Shown here: piece after piece, positions 19,550 to 29,419 of the stretch | Layout of the letters: each line of letters opens with the position of its first letter | How positions within the stretch are numbered: the first letter of the stretch is position 1 | Assembly (NCBI GenBank): GCA_902581285.1 | Contig: CACHNP010000002.1 | Location: forward strand, 26,913 to 90,912 | Source of the DNA: an uncultured Gammaproteobacteria bacterium | Lineage (GTDB): Bacteria > Pseudomonadota > Gammaproteobacteria > Coxiellales > Coxiellaceae | DNA length: 64,000 bases | Direction: 5' to 3' | Notes under the pieces: model-generated | Told to the model about the DNA's origin: nothing | What the model saw: only the letters and a program-made list of their open reading frames with translations | Database searches by the model: none | Position numbers and translations under genes: made by a program

Positions 19550-20497
19550 ATGGGTTTTGCTATGCAGGTTCGATATGTGCTCATTGACAATGAGCGAGAC
19601 GGTCAGAGGATAGATAATTTTCTACTGGGTTTTTTGAAAAATACACCAAAATCAAGGGTCTATAAAGCAATTAGAAAAGGCGAAGTGCGAGTTAACAAAG
19701 GGCGAGTTAAGGCTACTTATCGTCTCAAAGCAAATGATTCTGTCAGAATTCCACCTCTTTCATCAGGTGTAATTGAGGAGAGGGTGAAGGCGTCAAGTGA
19801 GTTGATGTCTTGGATTGAGGGGTGTGTTTTACTGGAGTCCTCAGATTTACTTGTTTTGAATAAGCCACCTGGTATTCCGGTTCATTCTGGCTCAGACCAT
19901 TCGTTGGGGGTTCAAGAAGTTGTAAGAAAAATGCGCCCAAAAGCCCCTTGTGTCGAGCTGGTTCATCGTTTGGATAAGGGGACCTCAGGTTGTTTGTTAA
20001 TTGCCAAAAAGCGGTCTATACTTCGTCTTCTTCAGCAGGAGTTTCGCTGCCGACGTGTTGTTAAACATTATTTTGTCTTAGTTAAAGGTCGGTGGAGACA
20101 TGATCGTTGCGTGGTTAAAAAATCGTTATTGAAGATTCAATTGCCTGAAGGTGGTCATAAAGTGATCGTTAGCGATGGTGAGGGGGCAAAACAGTCGGTT
20201 AGCACCTTTAAGCCGGTAGCCTATTATTCTGATGCGACATTATTAATGGTTCAGATTGCAACGGGGCGAACGCATCAGATACGTGTTCATGCTAAGTACA
20301 TGGGCTATCCGGTTGCTGGTGATGATAAGTATGGTTGTGACCGGTTCAATTTAAAGATGAAACGTTTGGGGTTAAAGAGGCTCTTTTTGCATAGTGCGGG
20401 CATTTATTTCCCTGGTCTAGATAATTCTATTTCTTTCAGAGGGTTGGGTGTTATTTTGAGTCACGACCTAAGTGAAGTCTTGCGGCTTTTACAGTAA
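19550..20497 (+). CDS. rluC: 23S rRNA pseudouridine synthase RluC
   Basis: Converts specific uridines of 23S rRNA (955, 2504 and 2580 in E. coli) to pseudouridine. An N-terminal S4 domain (QRIDNFLLGFLKNTPKSRVYKAIRKGEVRVN) is followed by the RluA-family catalytic motif HRLDKGTSGCLLIAKK, whose Asp is the nucleophile, and by GRTHQIRVHAKYMGYPVAGD. It is 315 residues. Neither the ATG at 19550 nor that at 19562 has a strong ribosome site. Its position opposite rne supports RluC rather than RluA or RluD. Confidence 0.93.
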   Translation: MGFAMQVRYVLIDNERDGQRIDNFLLGFLKNTPKSRVYKAIRKGEVRVNKGRVKATYRLKANDSVRIPPLSSGVIEERVKASSELMSWIEGCVLLESSDLLVLNKPPGIPVHSGSDHSLGVQEVVRKMRPKAPCVELVHRLDKGTSGCLLIAKKRSILRLLQQEFRCRRVVKHYFVLVKGRWRHDRCVVKKSLLKIQLPEGGHKVIVSDGEGAKQSVSTFKPVAYYSDATLLMVQIATGRTHQIRVHAKYMGYPVAGDDKYGCDRFNLKMKRLGLKRLFLHSAGIYFPGLDNSISFRGLGVILSHDLSEVLRLLQ

Positions 20498-20651
20498 AAT
20501 CGATGTTATTTTATGTAGCAAGTGCTTCATAAATAACTGATTTTGATTTATTATATGGTGAGTTCAAGATTTATGTGGACCTGTAATCGTTAATGTTCTA
20601 GAATGTGCCCTTTTTAATGAACGACTTAAAGTTTTAGTGGGAGGAAATTTA

Positions 20652-20867
20652 ATGGCTGTACCAAAAAGTAAAGTGACAAGAAGTCGACGAGGAAAAAGAC
20701 GGTCGCATGATTCCGTGAAGCCAATCAGTGTCTTTAAAGAGACAGAGCACTTTGGTGTGCTTCAGGTCTCTCATCAACTCATTGTTGATAACGGTGTACT
20801 ATGCACGCACGACGGAAAGATCGCGTCCATCAAGGATTTTCAGCGGGTAAACGAAGAAAATAGCTAA
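20652..20867 (+). CDS. rpmF: 50S ribosomal protein L32
   Basis: Large-subunit ribosomal protein, 71 residues (57 in E. coli; the extra length is a C-terminal extension ending VNEENS). The start MAVPKSKVTRSRRGKRRSHD is diagnostic, and the ATG at 20652 has GGAGG 7 bases upstream. It heads the plsX-fab cluster as in other gammaproteobacteria. The DUF177 gene yceD that often precedes it is absent. Confidence 0.95.
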   Translation: MAVPKSKVTRSRRGKRRSHDSVKPISVFKETEHFGVLQVSHQLIVDNGVLCTHDGKIASIKDFQRVNEENS

Positions 20868-20906
20868 GGCAGTTTTTGCTACTATAACCGAGTAAAGTGG
20901 GGGTAT

Positions 20907-22026
20907 ATGTCAAATAATATACTTGCAGTTGATGTCATGAGTGGTGATTTTGGGCCAACTGTCCTGGTCCCATCATGTGTTGATTTTCTTAAGCAGAACT
21001 CACGTGCTAAGCTTATCTTGGTTGGTAACGATAAGATGATTTTAGATATACTGGGTAACGATTCACCGTATCTGAAGTCAGGTCGCATTCAGGTTCAATT
21101 CGCGGGGGAGGTTGTTGAATCGGATGATAAGCCGTCTGTTGCGCTGCGTAAGAAAAAAGATTCATCGATGCGAGTTGCTATTGACTTGGTTAAACAAGGC
21201 AAAGCTGGTGCTTGTGTATCTAGTGGGAACACGGGTGCACTCGTCTCGATTGCCAAGTTTGTTCTAAAAACGTTGCCGACCATTAGCCGGCCGGCTATCG
21301 TTGCTCGCTTTCCTAATCCACAATTCAAAAGCAACTATCTGCTCGATGCTGGTGCGAGCCTGGTAACGCCCCCCGAACAATTGCTGCAGTTTGCCATCAT
21401 GGGGCACTTTATGGCTAAACTGGTGGCTGGCGTTGAAACTCCTCGTATTGGTCTGCTTAATGTTGGGCAAGAAGAGATAAAGGGTGACGATGATATCAAG
21501 ACAACTGCCGCACTATTGGACTCGGCTGAGTTGTTACACTACATTGGGTTTGTAGAAGGTAATGACATTGTTTCGAATCGTTGTGACGTCATTGTGACGA
21601 ATGGCTTCTCAGGTAATATCGGTCTTAAAGCGGTTGAGGGGACGGCGGCCTATTTTTTGGCTGCGTTAAAGAACATATTGAAGTCGGGCCTTTATTTTCG
21701 CTTCTTGGCTCTACTTCTCAAGCCTGTTTTATCTCGTCTATTTAAACACGTGGGTCCGAGACAGTTTAATGGTGCTTCAATTCTAGGTTTGAAGGGGGTT
21801 GTGATAAAAAGCCATGGTGGCGCTGATTTTTTTTGCTTTTGGTAAGGCGTTAGAGATGGCATTTCGTGAAAGTATGGCGGACATGCCGAATGTGCTTGGG
21901 AAATACCTCGTTTCATTTGAGCAAGCATCAGCCGTTCAAGAGTCTAGTCATTCAGCATGTGATGACAATAAAGATTCGGTCATACCAGAAAATCACGATG
22001 AGTCGAATGATGGGGATGATGGTTAA
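20907..22026 (+). CDS. plsX: phosphate acyltransferase PlsX, interrupted by a +1 frameshift
   Basis: Makes acyl-phosphate from acyl-ACP for phospholipid synthesis. The start MSNNILAVDVMSGDFGP, SSGNTGALVSIAKFVLKTL and the TNGFSGNIGLKAVEGTA block are conserved. The frame breaks in a run of eight T at 21827-21834. With seven, GADFFAFGKALEMAF follows, to a stop at 22024-22026, giving 372 residues (E. coli 356) with an acidic Asp/Ser/Asn-rich tail. It is essential in most gammaproteobacteria, so a homopolymer error is the likely cause. fabH starts 57 bases later. Confidence 0.88.
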
Positions 22027-22083
22027 ACAGCAATATCGCCAGGTTCTGATTAGCTCAGCCTGGGGTCTCATGGAGATAATGAT

Positions 22084-23038
22084 ATGTACTCAAAGATAAT
22101 CGGTACTGGTGGTTATTTGCCCGGGAAAAAAATAACTAATCACGATTTATCAAAAATGGTCGATACCACTGATGAGTGGATTAAGCAGCGAGTTGGGGTT
22201 GAGACAAGGTATGTCGTCGATGAAAAAAGAAACTTTGCATACCATGGCCCATGAGGCGAGTTTAAGAGCAATAAATGCAGCTGGAGTAAGCGTAGATGAT
22301 ATCGATCTCATCATAGTCGGAACCGTTTCGTCTGATTGTGTTTTTCCAAGTTGTGGCTGCCTTTTACAGCAGTCTTTGGGGGTAACTAATCATTCCCCGG
22401 CATTTGATGTCTCAGCGGCTTGCGCAGGTTTTATTTACGCACTAAACACGGCAGATCAATTTATTAAAAGCGGAACTGCAAAGTGTGCTTTGGTCGTGGG
22501 TGCTGACGCATTGTCTAAATACATTGACTGGGAAGATCGCTCCACCTGCGTTTTGTTTGGTGATGGCGCCGGAGCTGTGGTGCTGTGTGCATCCGAGGAG
22601 CCAGGTATCATGACCACGGATCTATTTTCAGCAGGACAGTACTCAGACATGCTTCACATAAAAAATTCCATCTGGAACGCACATAATCTGCAGTACTTGA
22701 CTATGCAGGGTAAAGAAGTTTTTCGATACGCAACCAGTAAACTCGGTGAAATGGTTGATGGTTTGTTGAAAAAAAATCAAATGAATTCCGATGATGTCAG
22801 CTGGCTCATACCTCATCAGGCAAATAAGCGTATCATTGATGCTATAGCCAAGCGATTAACTCTAAGTCATGATAAAATTATACAAACGATTCAGGATCAT
22901 GGAAATACCTCGTCAGCCTCCGTTCCTTTAGCGCTAGATGCGGCGGTGCGCGATGGTAGGATAAAGCGAGGAGATAACCTATTGCTAGAAGCTTTTGGTG
23001 GTGGTTTTACTTGGGGCGCAGCCCTTTTGACTTACTAA
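22084..23038 (+). CDS. fabH: beta-ketoacyl-ACP synthase III, interrupted by a +1 frameshift
   Basis: Starts fatty-acid synthesis by condensing acetyl-CoA with malonyl-ACP. The N-terminus [15 protein letters not shown] and [16 protein letters not shown] are in one frame. A run of six A at 22223-22228 has one base too many, and the rest is in another frame. Repaired, the protein is 317 residues, exactly the E. coli length. Catalytic Cys113 ([11 protein letters not shown]), His in PHQANKRII and Asn in [10 protein letters not shown] are all present. It sits between plsX and fabD as expected. Confidence 0.88.
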
Positions 23039-23048
23039 AGGAGACATC

Positions 23049-23993
23049 ATGAGTCAAATTGCATTTATTTTTCCAGGTCAAGGGTCCCAGTCCACAAATA
23101 TGCTTAGTGAGATGAGGACTGATCCACAGGTGGCAGCTGTTTTTACTGAGGCTGCTGACGTTCTTGGTTATGATTTATGGGAAGTGATTAATGATGCGGA
23201 TAACACGCGTTTAAATCAGACCATATTCACTCAACCGATTATGTTAGCAGCAGATATTGCTTTGTGGCGCTGGTGGTGTCATCGAGCCGAGGCGCGCCCG
23301 GCTGTGGTAGCGGGTCACAGCTTGGGGGAATTTGCGGCCTTGGTGGCTGCAGAAGTGATTTCGCTTGAAGATGCGCTGAGCTTGGTTCGAAGTAGGGCAG
23401 AGTCTATGCAGTCTGCGGCGGATGCCGGTGACGGCGGGGCGATGGCTGCTATTCTTAAAATGAGCGATCAAGATGTGCGTGCCTTGTGTGATGAAGTGGC
23501 CCTTGAGTCGGAGGTGCTAAGCCCAGCGAACTTTAATTGCCCTGGGCAAGTGGTCATTGCCGGTAAGACGGATGCGGTATTACGGGCTATTGACAAAGCG
23601 AAGGCGGACGGCGCTAGAGCTATTCGACTCCCCGTGAGTATCCCTGCACACTGCGGGCTGATGAGCCAAGCCGAAATACCTTTTCGAACACGTTTGGATT
23701 CGATTACTGGCTGGAAAAATCCAAAGCTGCCTTTGCTGCACAATGCGGATTTATGCATTTGTAGCGAGGTTACTGATATTAAAGATCAGTTGGTTAAACA
23801 GCTAACGCATTCTGTCAAATGGACGCAAACAATGAATACCATCTCTGATAACTATGATGTTAATGTGGTAGTTGAGTGTGGGCCAGGTGCAGTTCTTAAA
23901 GGGTTGGGGCGTAAAATTAACCCCGATGTCAAAGTATTGGCCTTGTCGAATCAGGCGGACCGTGAAATGGCAATCAGTTTAGTAGGAGAGTGA
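23049..23993 (+). CDS. fabD: malonyl-CoA:ACP transacylase
   Basis: Loads malonate onto acyl carrier protein. It is 314 residues, with the start IAFIFPGQGSQ, the nucleophile Ser91 in GHSLGEFAALVA and His201 in IPAHCGLM, the same number as in E. coli. GGAG lies just before the ATG. fabG follows one base after its stop, so the two are probably translationally coupled. Confidence 0.97.
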   Translation: MSQIAFIFPGQGSQSTNMLSEMRTDPQVAAVFTEAADVLGYDLWEVINDADNTRLNQTIFTQPIMLAADIALWRWWCHRAEARPAVVAGHSLGEFAALVAAEVISLEDALSLVRSRAESMQSAADAGDGGAMAAILKMSDQDVRALCDEVALESEVLSPANFNCPGQVVIAGKTDAVLRAIDKAKADGARAIRLPVSIPAHCGLMSQAEIPFRTRLDSITGWKNPKLPLLHNADLCICSEVTDIKDQLVKQLTHSVKWTQTMNTISDNYDVNVVVECGPGAVLKGLGRKINPDVKVLALSNQADREMAISLVGE

Positions 23994-23994
23994 A

Positions 23995-24742
23995 ATGGTG
24001 GAATGTAAAAGCAAGGTGGCTATTGTAACGGGTGCGAGCCGAGGAATTGGCCGAGCTATCGCGTTAAAATTGGGTCAGCAGGGATTTTGTGTGGCAGGAA
24101 CGGCAACGACTCAAGCGGGAGCCGATCGCATTTCTGACTATTTGAGCGCTGCTGGTTTGCACGGATTGGGCTTTGTTTTGGATGTGGTCAATCAAGATAG
24201 TGTGGATGCTTTTTTAGCTCAGGTACAAGACGCATTTTCGGCCCCTGCTGTTTTAGTTAATAATGCCGGTATCACTCGAGATGGCTTAGCAATGAGAATG
24301 AAGCTAGAAGATTGGGAAGCTGTCATTGAAACGAATTTGACGTCCGTTTTCCGTTTGTCAAAGGGTGTAATGAGATCAATGATGAAAGCCCGATGGGGGC
24401 GTATTGTGAACATAAGTTCAGTGGTTGCATCAACGGGTAACCCGGGCCAGCTAAATTACTGTGCGGCAAAGGCAGGGATGATTGGTGCCACAAAAAAGCA
24501 TGGCGCTGGAATTTGCCAGTCGAGAAATAACTGTCAATGCGGTAGCCCCAGGATTTATTGAAACAGATATGACTCAACAGCTTTCAGAAGATCAGAGAGC
24601 ATCGCTGTCCAGTGCGATACCGATGAAACGTTTGGGAACGGTTGACGATGTGGCTAACGCAGTATCTTTTTTGGTTTCTGAAGAAAGTGGCTACATTACT
24701 GGTCAAACTATACACATAAATGGTGGAATGTACACGAACTAG
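23995..24742 (+). CDS. fabG: 3-oxoacyl-ACP reductase, interrupted by a +1 frameshift
   Basis: NADPH-dependent reductase of the fatty-acid cycle. The Rossmann motif [21 protein letters not shown], the catalytic Ser in NISSVV and the YCAAK motif (Tyr/Lys) are intact. A run of six A at 24492-24497 then breaks the frame. With five, [20 protein letters not shown] follows, to a stop at 24742, giving 248 residues (E. coli 244). The C-terminal [15 protein letters not shown] is typical of FabG. Confidence 0.88.
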
Positions 24743-24786
24743 TTAATTTTTCTTGAATATTGGTGAAAGATAGCTAGAATTTGTAG

Positions 24787-25059
<273 letters not shown>

Positions 25060-25103
25060 CAGCGTCTTGCATAATTTGTGTTTTTTAAAAAAGGGAGAAA
25101 ACC

Positions 25104-25346
25104 ATGTCAGAAGAAACAATTTTGGAAAAAGTAAAAAGTATCGTAGCAGAACAATTAAGCGTTGAAGCAGGGGAAATAAAGCCTGATTCGAACTTTCAGA
25201 ATGATTTAAGTGCCGATTCATTGGATACAGTGGAGTTGGTGATGGCGCTTGAAGAAGCGTTTGATATTGAAATACCTGATGAAGCCGCGGAGGGTATTGC
25301 AACGGTCGGCGATGCAGTGAAATTCATCCAAGAGAAGAAGGCGTAA
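25104..25346 (+). CDS. acyl carrier protein, copy 2
   Basis: A second ACP of 80 residues, 44 bases after the first, with GGGAG before the ATG. The attachment serine is Ser39 in [20 protein letters not shown]. It differs from classic AcpP by Ser for Gly before ADSLD and by Ala/Gly in helix III ([11 protein letters not shown]). It looks like a diverged tandem duplicate. Whether it serves bulk fatty-acid synthesis or a special acyl group cannot be told. Confidence 0.92.
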   Translation: MSEETILEKVKSIVAEQLSVEAGEIKPDSNFQNDLSADSLDTVELVMALEEAFDIEIPDEAAEGIATVGDAVKFIQEKKA

Positions 25347-25393
25347 TCAAGTCGTATGGTTTTATTTTTTAATAAGCGAGAAAGTATATAGTT

Positions 25394-26632
25394 ATGAAAT
25401 GGATGGGGCGTCGAGTTGTTGTGACGGGTTTGGGTGTAGTTAGCCCTGTTGGAAACACGGTTCAGACCGCGTGGAAAAATATTTTGTCGGGTCAATCTGG
25501 CGTTGATTACATTAATGGGTTCGATCCAAGTGAGTATGCTACTCATTTTGCGGCTGAAGTGACTGACTTTGATGCGACTTTATACATGCCAAAAAAAGAA
25601 GTGAGGCGCTACTCACCTTTTATTCAGTATGCAGTTGCAGCTTCTCACCAAGCCTTTAATGATGCTGGTTTCACGGTGGGTGAAACCAACTCTGAGCGTT
25701 TTGGTGTGATCATTGGCTCCGGTATCGGCGGCATCAAGTTTATAGAAGACACAAGTGACGTGTTACGAAGTCATGGGCCCAAAAAAGTGAGTCCTTTCTT
25801 TATTCCCGGCTGTATCGTTAACATGTGTTCCGGTGTGGTGTCAATCGCTCTAAAGTGCAAAGGTCCGAATGTGTCGATGGTGTCTGCTTGTGCTTCTGGT
25901 GCTCATTCTATTGGCTACGCTGCTCGCAGCATAGCCTGTGGTGATTCTGATGTGATTATTGCCGGTGGAGCAGAGTATGCTAATTCACCTTGTGGATTAG
26001 GTGGCTTCTGTTCGATGAGAGCCCTATCCACACGAAATAGTGATCCTAAAGCAGCGTCGCGCCCATGGGATAGAGATCGTGATGGCTTCGTTCTTGGTGC
26101 GGGTGCTGGCGTACTTGTACTAGAAGAATACGAACATGCCAAGGCGCGTGGTGCCAATATTGTTGCTGAGTTAAAAGGTTTTGGTATGAGCAGCGATGCG
26201 CATCATATTACCTCTCCCGACCCAGAAGGCATGAAATTATCCATGCAGCATGCCTTAACTAATGCCAGTCTAAATGCCTGTGATATTGACTACGTCAATG
26301 CTCATGGAACATCCACCCCGCTGGGTGATGTGGCTGAGCACAGTGCAATCAAATCGCTGGTTGGTGATCATTCTAATAAGATTGCAGTTAGTTCTACCAA
26401 ATCAATGACGGGGCACCTTTTGGGGGCGGCTGGTGGCTTAGAGTCAGTTTTCTCATGCTTAGCTATCAGAGATCAAGTGGCCCCACCTACTATCAATCTT
26501 GATAACCCTGAGCCTGGTTGTGATATGAATCTCGTGCCAAATATACCTCAGGAGCGTGAAATTAAAACAGTTTTGTCTAACTCGTTCGGCTTTGGTGGTA
26601 CTAATGTGAGCTTGATTTTCACTTCAGTGTGA
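25394..26632 (+). CDS. fabF: beta-ketoacyl-ACP synthase II
   Basis: Elongating condensing enzyme, 412 residues, the normal length. The start RRVVVTGLGVVSPVGN, catalytic Cys166 in VSACASGAHSIGY, and the two His in NAHGTSTPLGD and MTGHLLGAAGG give the Cys-His-His triad. It follows the two acp genes and precedes mltG, as in most gammaproteobacteria (which often have pabC between). Confidence 0.97.
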   Translation: MKWMGRRVVVTGLGVVSPVGNTVQTAWKNILSGQSGVDYINGFDPSEYATHFAAEVTDFDATLYMPKKEVRRYSPFIQYAVAASHQAFNDAGFTVGETNSERFGVIIGSGIGGIKFIEDTSDVLRSHGPKKVSPFFIPGCIVNMCSGVVSIALKCKGPNVSMVSACASGAHSIGYAARSIACGDSDVIIAGGAEYANSPCGLGGFCSMRALSTRNSDPKAASRPWDRDRDGFVLGAGAGVLVLEEYEHAKARGANIVAELKGFGMSSDAHHITSPDPEGMKLSMQHALTNASLNACDIDYVNAHGTSTPLGDVAEHSAIKSLVGDHSNKIAVSSTKSMTGHLLGAAGGLESVFSCLAIRDQVAPPTINLDNPEPGCDMNLVPNIPQEREIKTVLSNSFGFGGTNVSLIFTSV

Positions 26633-26667
26633 TTTCTCTTAAGTCAAGTGCTTTTATGTGAGTGTAA

Positions 26668-27684
26668 ATGAATTTATTTCGACGCTTTTCCCTTTTTTGT
26701 TTGGCCGCTTTTTCCTTTTTTTTTCTCCTATTGGCTGTTGTTTTTTACTCCGATTGCTTTTCATCGATAGCTAATGGTGGCCAACGTAAAATTGTGTCTT
26801 TGCCTGTAAATACGCCGGCTTCGAGCTTGGTTCATCAATTTAAGCAATGGAAATGGATTCGGTCAGAGTTGTCAGTGAATGCTTATTTGAGGGTGTCCGG
26901 CCTTGGTGCTCGTTTGCACGCAGGTCAATATTGGTTTAAGCCAGGCATGAGTGTGCGTGATTTATTGCTGAATATGAGTCAGTCTAAAGGGGTTGTAACT
27001 CATGATTTAAAGATCATCCCTGGCGAAACTTTTGTCGATATTCTGCATCGATTTAAACGTTCGACTCACTTAGTTGATGATGTCAATGGGCGTTCCTTAG
27101 CTCAAATAAAATTAATGCTAAATTCTAATCATGCTAATTTAGAGGGTTTATTTTCTCCCGATACCTATCAGTATGTTTATCATAATAAAGCGTCCGGTAT
27201 CTTGCGTGTTGCATACAAAAAGATGCAAAAGAATTTAAGTCGCGTGTGGGCCAGTAGAGATAAGTCTTTGCCATACCATTCTCCTTATGAGTTATTGATT
27301 GCCGCGTCACTAATACAAGCTGAATCAATGGTAGATAAGGAGCGCCCATTGGTATCGAGCGTGCTTGTCAATCGATTAAGAAAGAATATGTTGCTGCAAT
27401 TTGATCCGACGATACTGTACGGTTTGCACCGGCGTTTGGGCGGCGATATTAGTCGAGCTGATTTGATAAAGTTCACACCTTATAATACCTACAAGGTCAA
27501 GGGTCTTCCGCCGACACCAATTGACAACCCTGGTTTATCTTCGTTGGAAGCGGCAGCGCATCCGGCTAAAACAGATTACTTGTATTTTGTTTTAGATCCA
27601 AAGTCAAAAATTGGTCTGCATGTTTTTTCCACTAATTTAGCAGATCACAATAAGGCGGTTGAGAATTATATTCGAGGCAGCTGA
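26668..27684 (+). CDS. mltG: endolytic murein transglycosylase MltG
   Basis: Inner-membrane enzyme that cuts nascent glycan strands. One N-terminal membrane segment (about residues 7-30) is followed by a LysM-like part and the YceG domain. The conserved Glu is visible in LIAASLIQAESMVDKERPLVSSV, with LQFDPTILYGL, YNTYKVKGLPPTPIDNPG and AAHPAKTDYLYFV. It is 338 residues. It precedes tmk, as is typical. Confidence 0.94.
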   Translation: MNLFRRFSLFCLAAFSFFFLLLAVVFYSDCFSSIANGGQRKIVSLPVNTPASSLVHQFKQWKWIRSELSVNAYLRVSGLGARLHAGQYWFKPGMSVRDLLLNMSQSKGVVTHDLKIIPGETFVDILHRFKRSTHLVDDVNGRSLAQIKLMLNSNHANLEGLFSPDTYQYVYHNKASGILRVAYKKMQKNLSRVWASRDKSLPYHSPYELLIAASLIQAESMVDKERPLVSSVLVNRLRKNMLLQFDPTILYGLHRRLGGDISRADLIKFTPYNTYKVKGLPPTPIDNPGLSSLEAAAHPAKTDYLYFVLDPKSKIGLHVFSTNLADHNKAVENYIRGS

Positions 27685-27782
27685 GGATTTTCTCTGTTAT
27701 AATGAATGGGTCTTGTTCGTGGATTCGACTCTGTATTCAATTTAGACATGGGCGGTATTTACAATTTTTTGGGGTTATGATT

Positions 27783-28424
27783 ATGGGGGCTGGCTATTTT
27801 GTTTCGGTTGAAGGTGTTGAAGGAGTGGGTAAAAGCACGATAATTCAATTCATTCAATCTTTATTTGTTGAGTTTGGTGTCAATTTTATCAATACACGCG
27901 AGCCGGGTGGAACGCCCTTGGCTGAAGATATTCGTCAGTTGTTATTGGATAAGCATGAAGAAATGATTCAACAAAGTACGGAGTTGCTTCTTATGTTTGC
28001 GGCGCGGGCTCAAAATGTGAATCACATAATAATGCCGGCTTTGAGTGCCGGTAAAGTTGTATTGGCCGATCGTTTTACCGATGCTACTTATGCTTATCAA
28101 GGAGCAGGACGCGGGTTATCTCAGGCTGCGATTGATCATCTCGTTACTTTAGTTCATCCGAATATTAAGCCAGATTTAACTCTGTTACTCGATGCGCCGG
28201 TGGAAGTTGGTATGCAGAGAATAATCGAGAAAAACTGTGAGCTTGATCGGATTGAGTCTGAACAGATATCTTTTTTTCATCGAGTTCGTGACGGCTATTT
28301 GAAAATGGCTGAAGAGAATCAACGCTTTAAAATTATTAATGCGCAATTACCTTTACCTGAGGTAAAAAAACAGGTTCGTTTGCAGTTGCAGCCATTGCTT
28401 GATCAATGGAAGGGGGGCGCGTGA
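27783..28424 (+). CDS. tmk: thymidylate kinase
   Basis: Phosphorylates dTMP to dTDP. The P-loop is EGVEGVGKST, the substrate motif TREPGGTPLAEDIR, and the lid region DRFTDATYAYQGAGRG. The ATG at 27783 has GGGG 8 bases upstream and gives 213 residues, matching E. coli; further upstream starts are not conserved. The stop overlaps the holB GTG. Confidence 0.95.
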   Translation: MGAGYFVSVEGVEGVGKSTIIQFIQSLFVEFGVNFINTREPGGTPLAEDIRQLLLDKHEEMIQQSTELLLMFAARAQNVNHIIMPALSAGKVVLADRFTDATYAYQGAGRGLSQAAIDHLVTLVHPNIKPDLTLLLDAPVEVGMQRIIEKNCELDRIESEQISFFHRVRDGYLKMAEENQRFKIINAQLPLPEVKKQVRLQLQPLLDQWKGGA

Positions 28425-29419
28425 AATACCCGTGGTTAGAACCTCATTTGTCCGTGTTGACTTCATCTTGGGGGCAACAAAAACTGCCTCAGGCTATCGT
28501 GTTGACTGGGCAGCAGGGTGTTGGAAAATTAACTTTGGCGTTTTCCTTAGCGAAGTTTGTTTTATGTCAAAATAAGTTGAATCAAAAACAACCTTGTGGT
28601 CGTTGTCGTTCTTGTGAATTGTTTTCCGCAGGAAACCACACTGATTTGATTCAGGTGGGTTTGCAAGATAAAAGCAAATTCATTAAAGTCGATCAAATAC
28701 GTCAACTCTCAGAAAAATTGAACAAGACTTCATTAGCGGGTTACCAAGTTGCTGTTATTGCACCCGCTTGTCAAATGAACGCGGCTGCCGCTAATGCGTT
28801 ATTAAAAACACTTGAAGAGCCTGCGGGTTCGGTGTTAATTATCTTGGTAGCACACAATTGGACTCGTCTTCCAGCAACGATTATGAGCCGGTGTCAACGT
28901 CTTCATGTTTCGTTAGATGAATCATCGGGTGCATTGGATTGGATACAATCGACGTACCCTGAACAAGATTCGCGTTTGTTGTGGAAATTAACTCAAGGTG
29001 CGCCTTTATTGATTCGGGAATTATTGGAAGCGGACTATTTTGTTTGTCGTGAGCGTGTTTTATCATGTTTGGAGCAGTCTATGTTGGCTTCACTTAACCC
29101 ACTTTCGTGCGTGGGTGAGTGGGTTAAAGGGGATTTGCAGCTCACTATAAAGTTGCTGATTACAATAATTTCTGACTGTGCGAAGTTATCATTTGGCTCG
29201 GCAGCATCGAATTTGATTAATGTGGATGAGGCATCAAGGTTAAATAAGATGGCCCAACTTAAAGGGTCTGAAGCATGGAGCTCTCTCTATCAGCGGTGTC
29301 TCGAATTTCAACGACTCATGCTATCTGGGGTGGCAATTAACCCTCAGCTAACACTGGAGAACATCATGTTGCTATGGCTTGATTTTTGTAAACAAAGTTC
29401 GGGGGTGTCGTTGTGTTGA
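28421..29419 (+). CDS. holB: DNA polymerase III delta-prime subunit
   Basis: Clamp-loader subunit. It has a P-loop-like GQQGVGKLT, the zinc module CGRCRSCELFSAG and the box NAAAANALLKTLEEP, then SRCQRL in the sensor region. The GTG at 28421 overlaps the tmk stop and has AGGGGGG upstream. 332 residues (E. coli 334). Its stop overlaps the tatD GTG, so tmk-holB-tatD is a tight operon. Confidence 0.94.
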   Translation: MKYPWLEPHLSVLTSSWGQQKLPQAIVLTGQQGVGKLTLAFSLAKFVLCQNKLNQKQPCGRCRSCELFSAGNHTDLIQVGLQDKSKFIKVDQIRQLSEKLNKTSLAGYQVAVIAPACQMNAAAANALLKTLEEPAGSVLIILVAHNWTRLPATIMSRCQRLHVSLDESSGALDWIQSTYPEQDSRLLWKLTQGAPLLIRELLEADYFVCRERVLSCLEQSMLASLNPLSCVGEWVKGDLQLTIKLLITIISDCAKLSFGSAASNLINVDEASRLNKMAQLKGSEAWSSLYQRCLEFQRLMLSGVAINPQLTLENIMLLWLDFCKQSSGVSLC

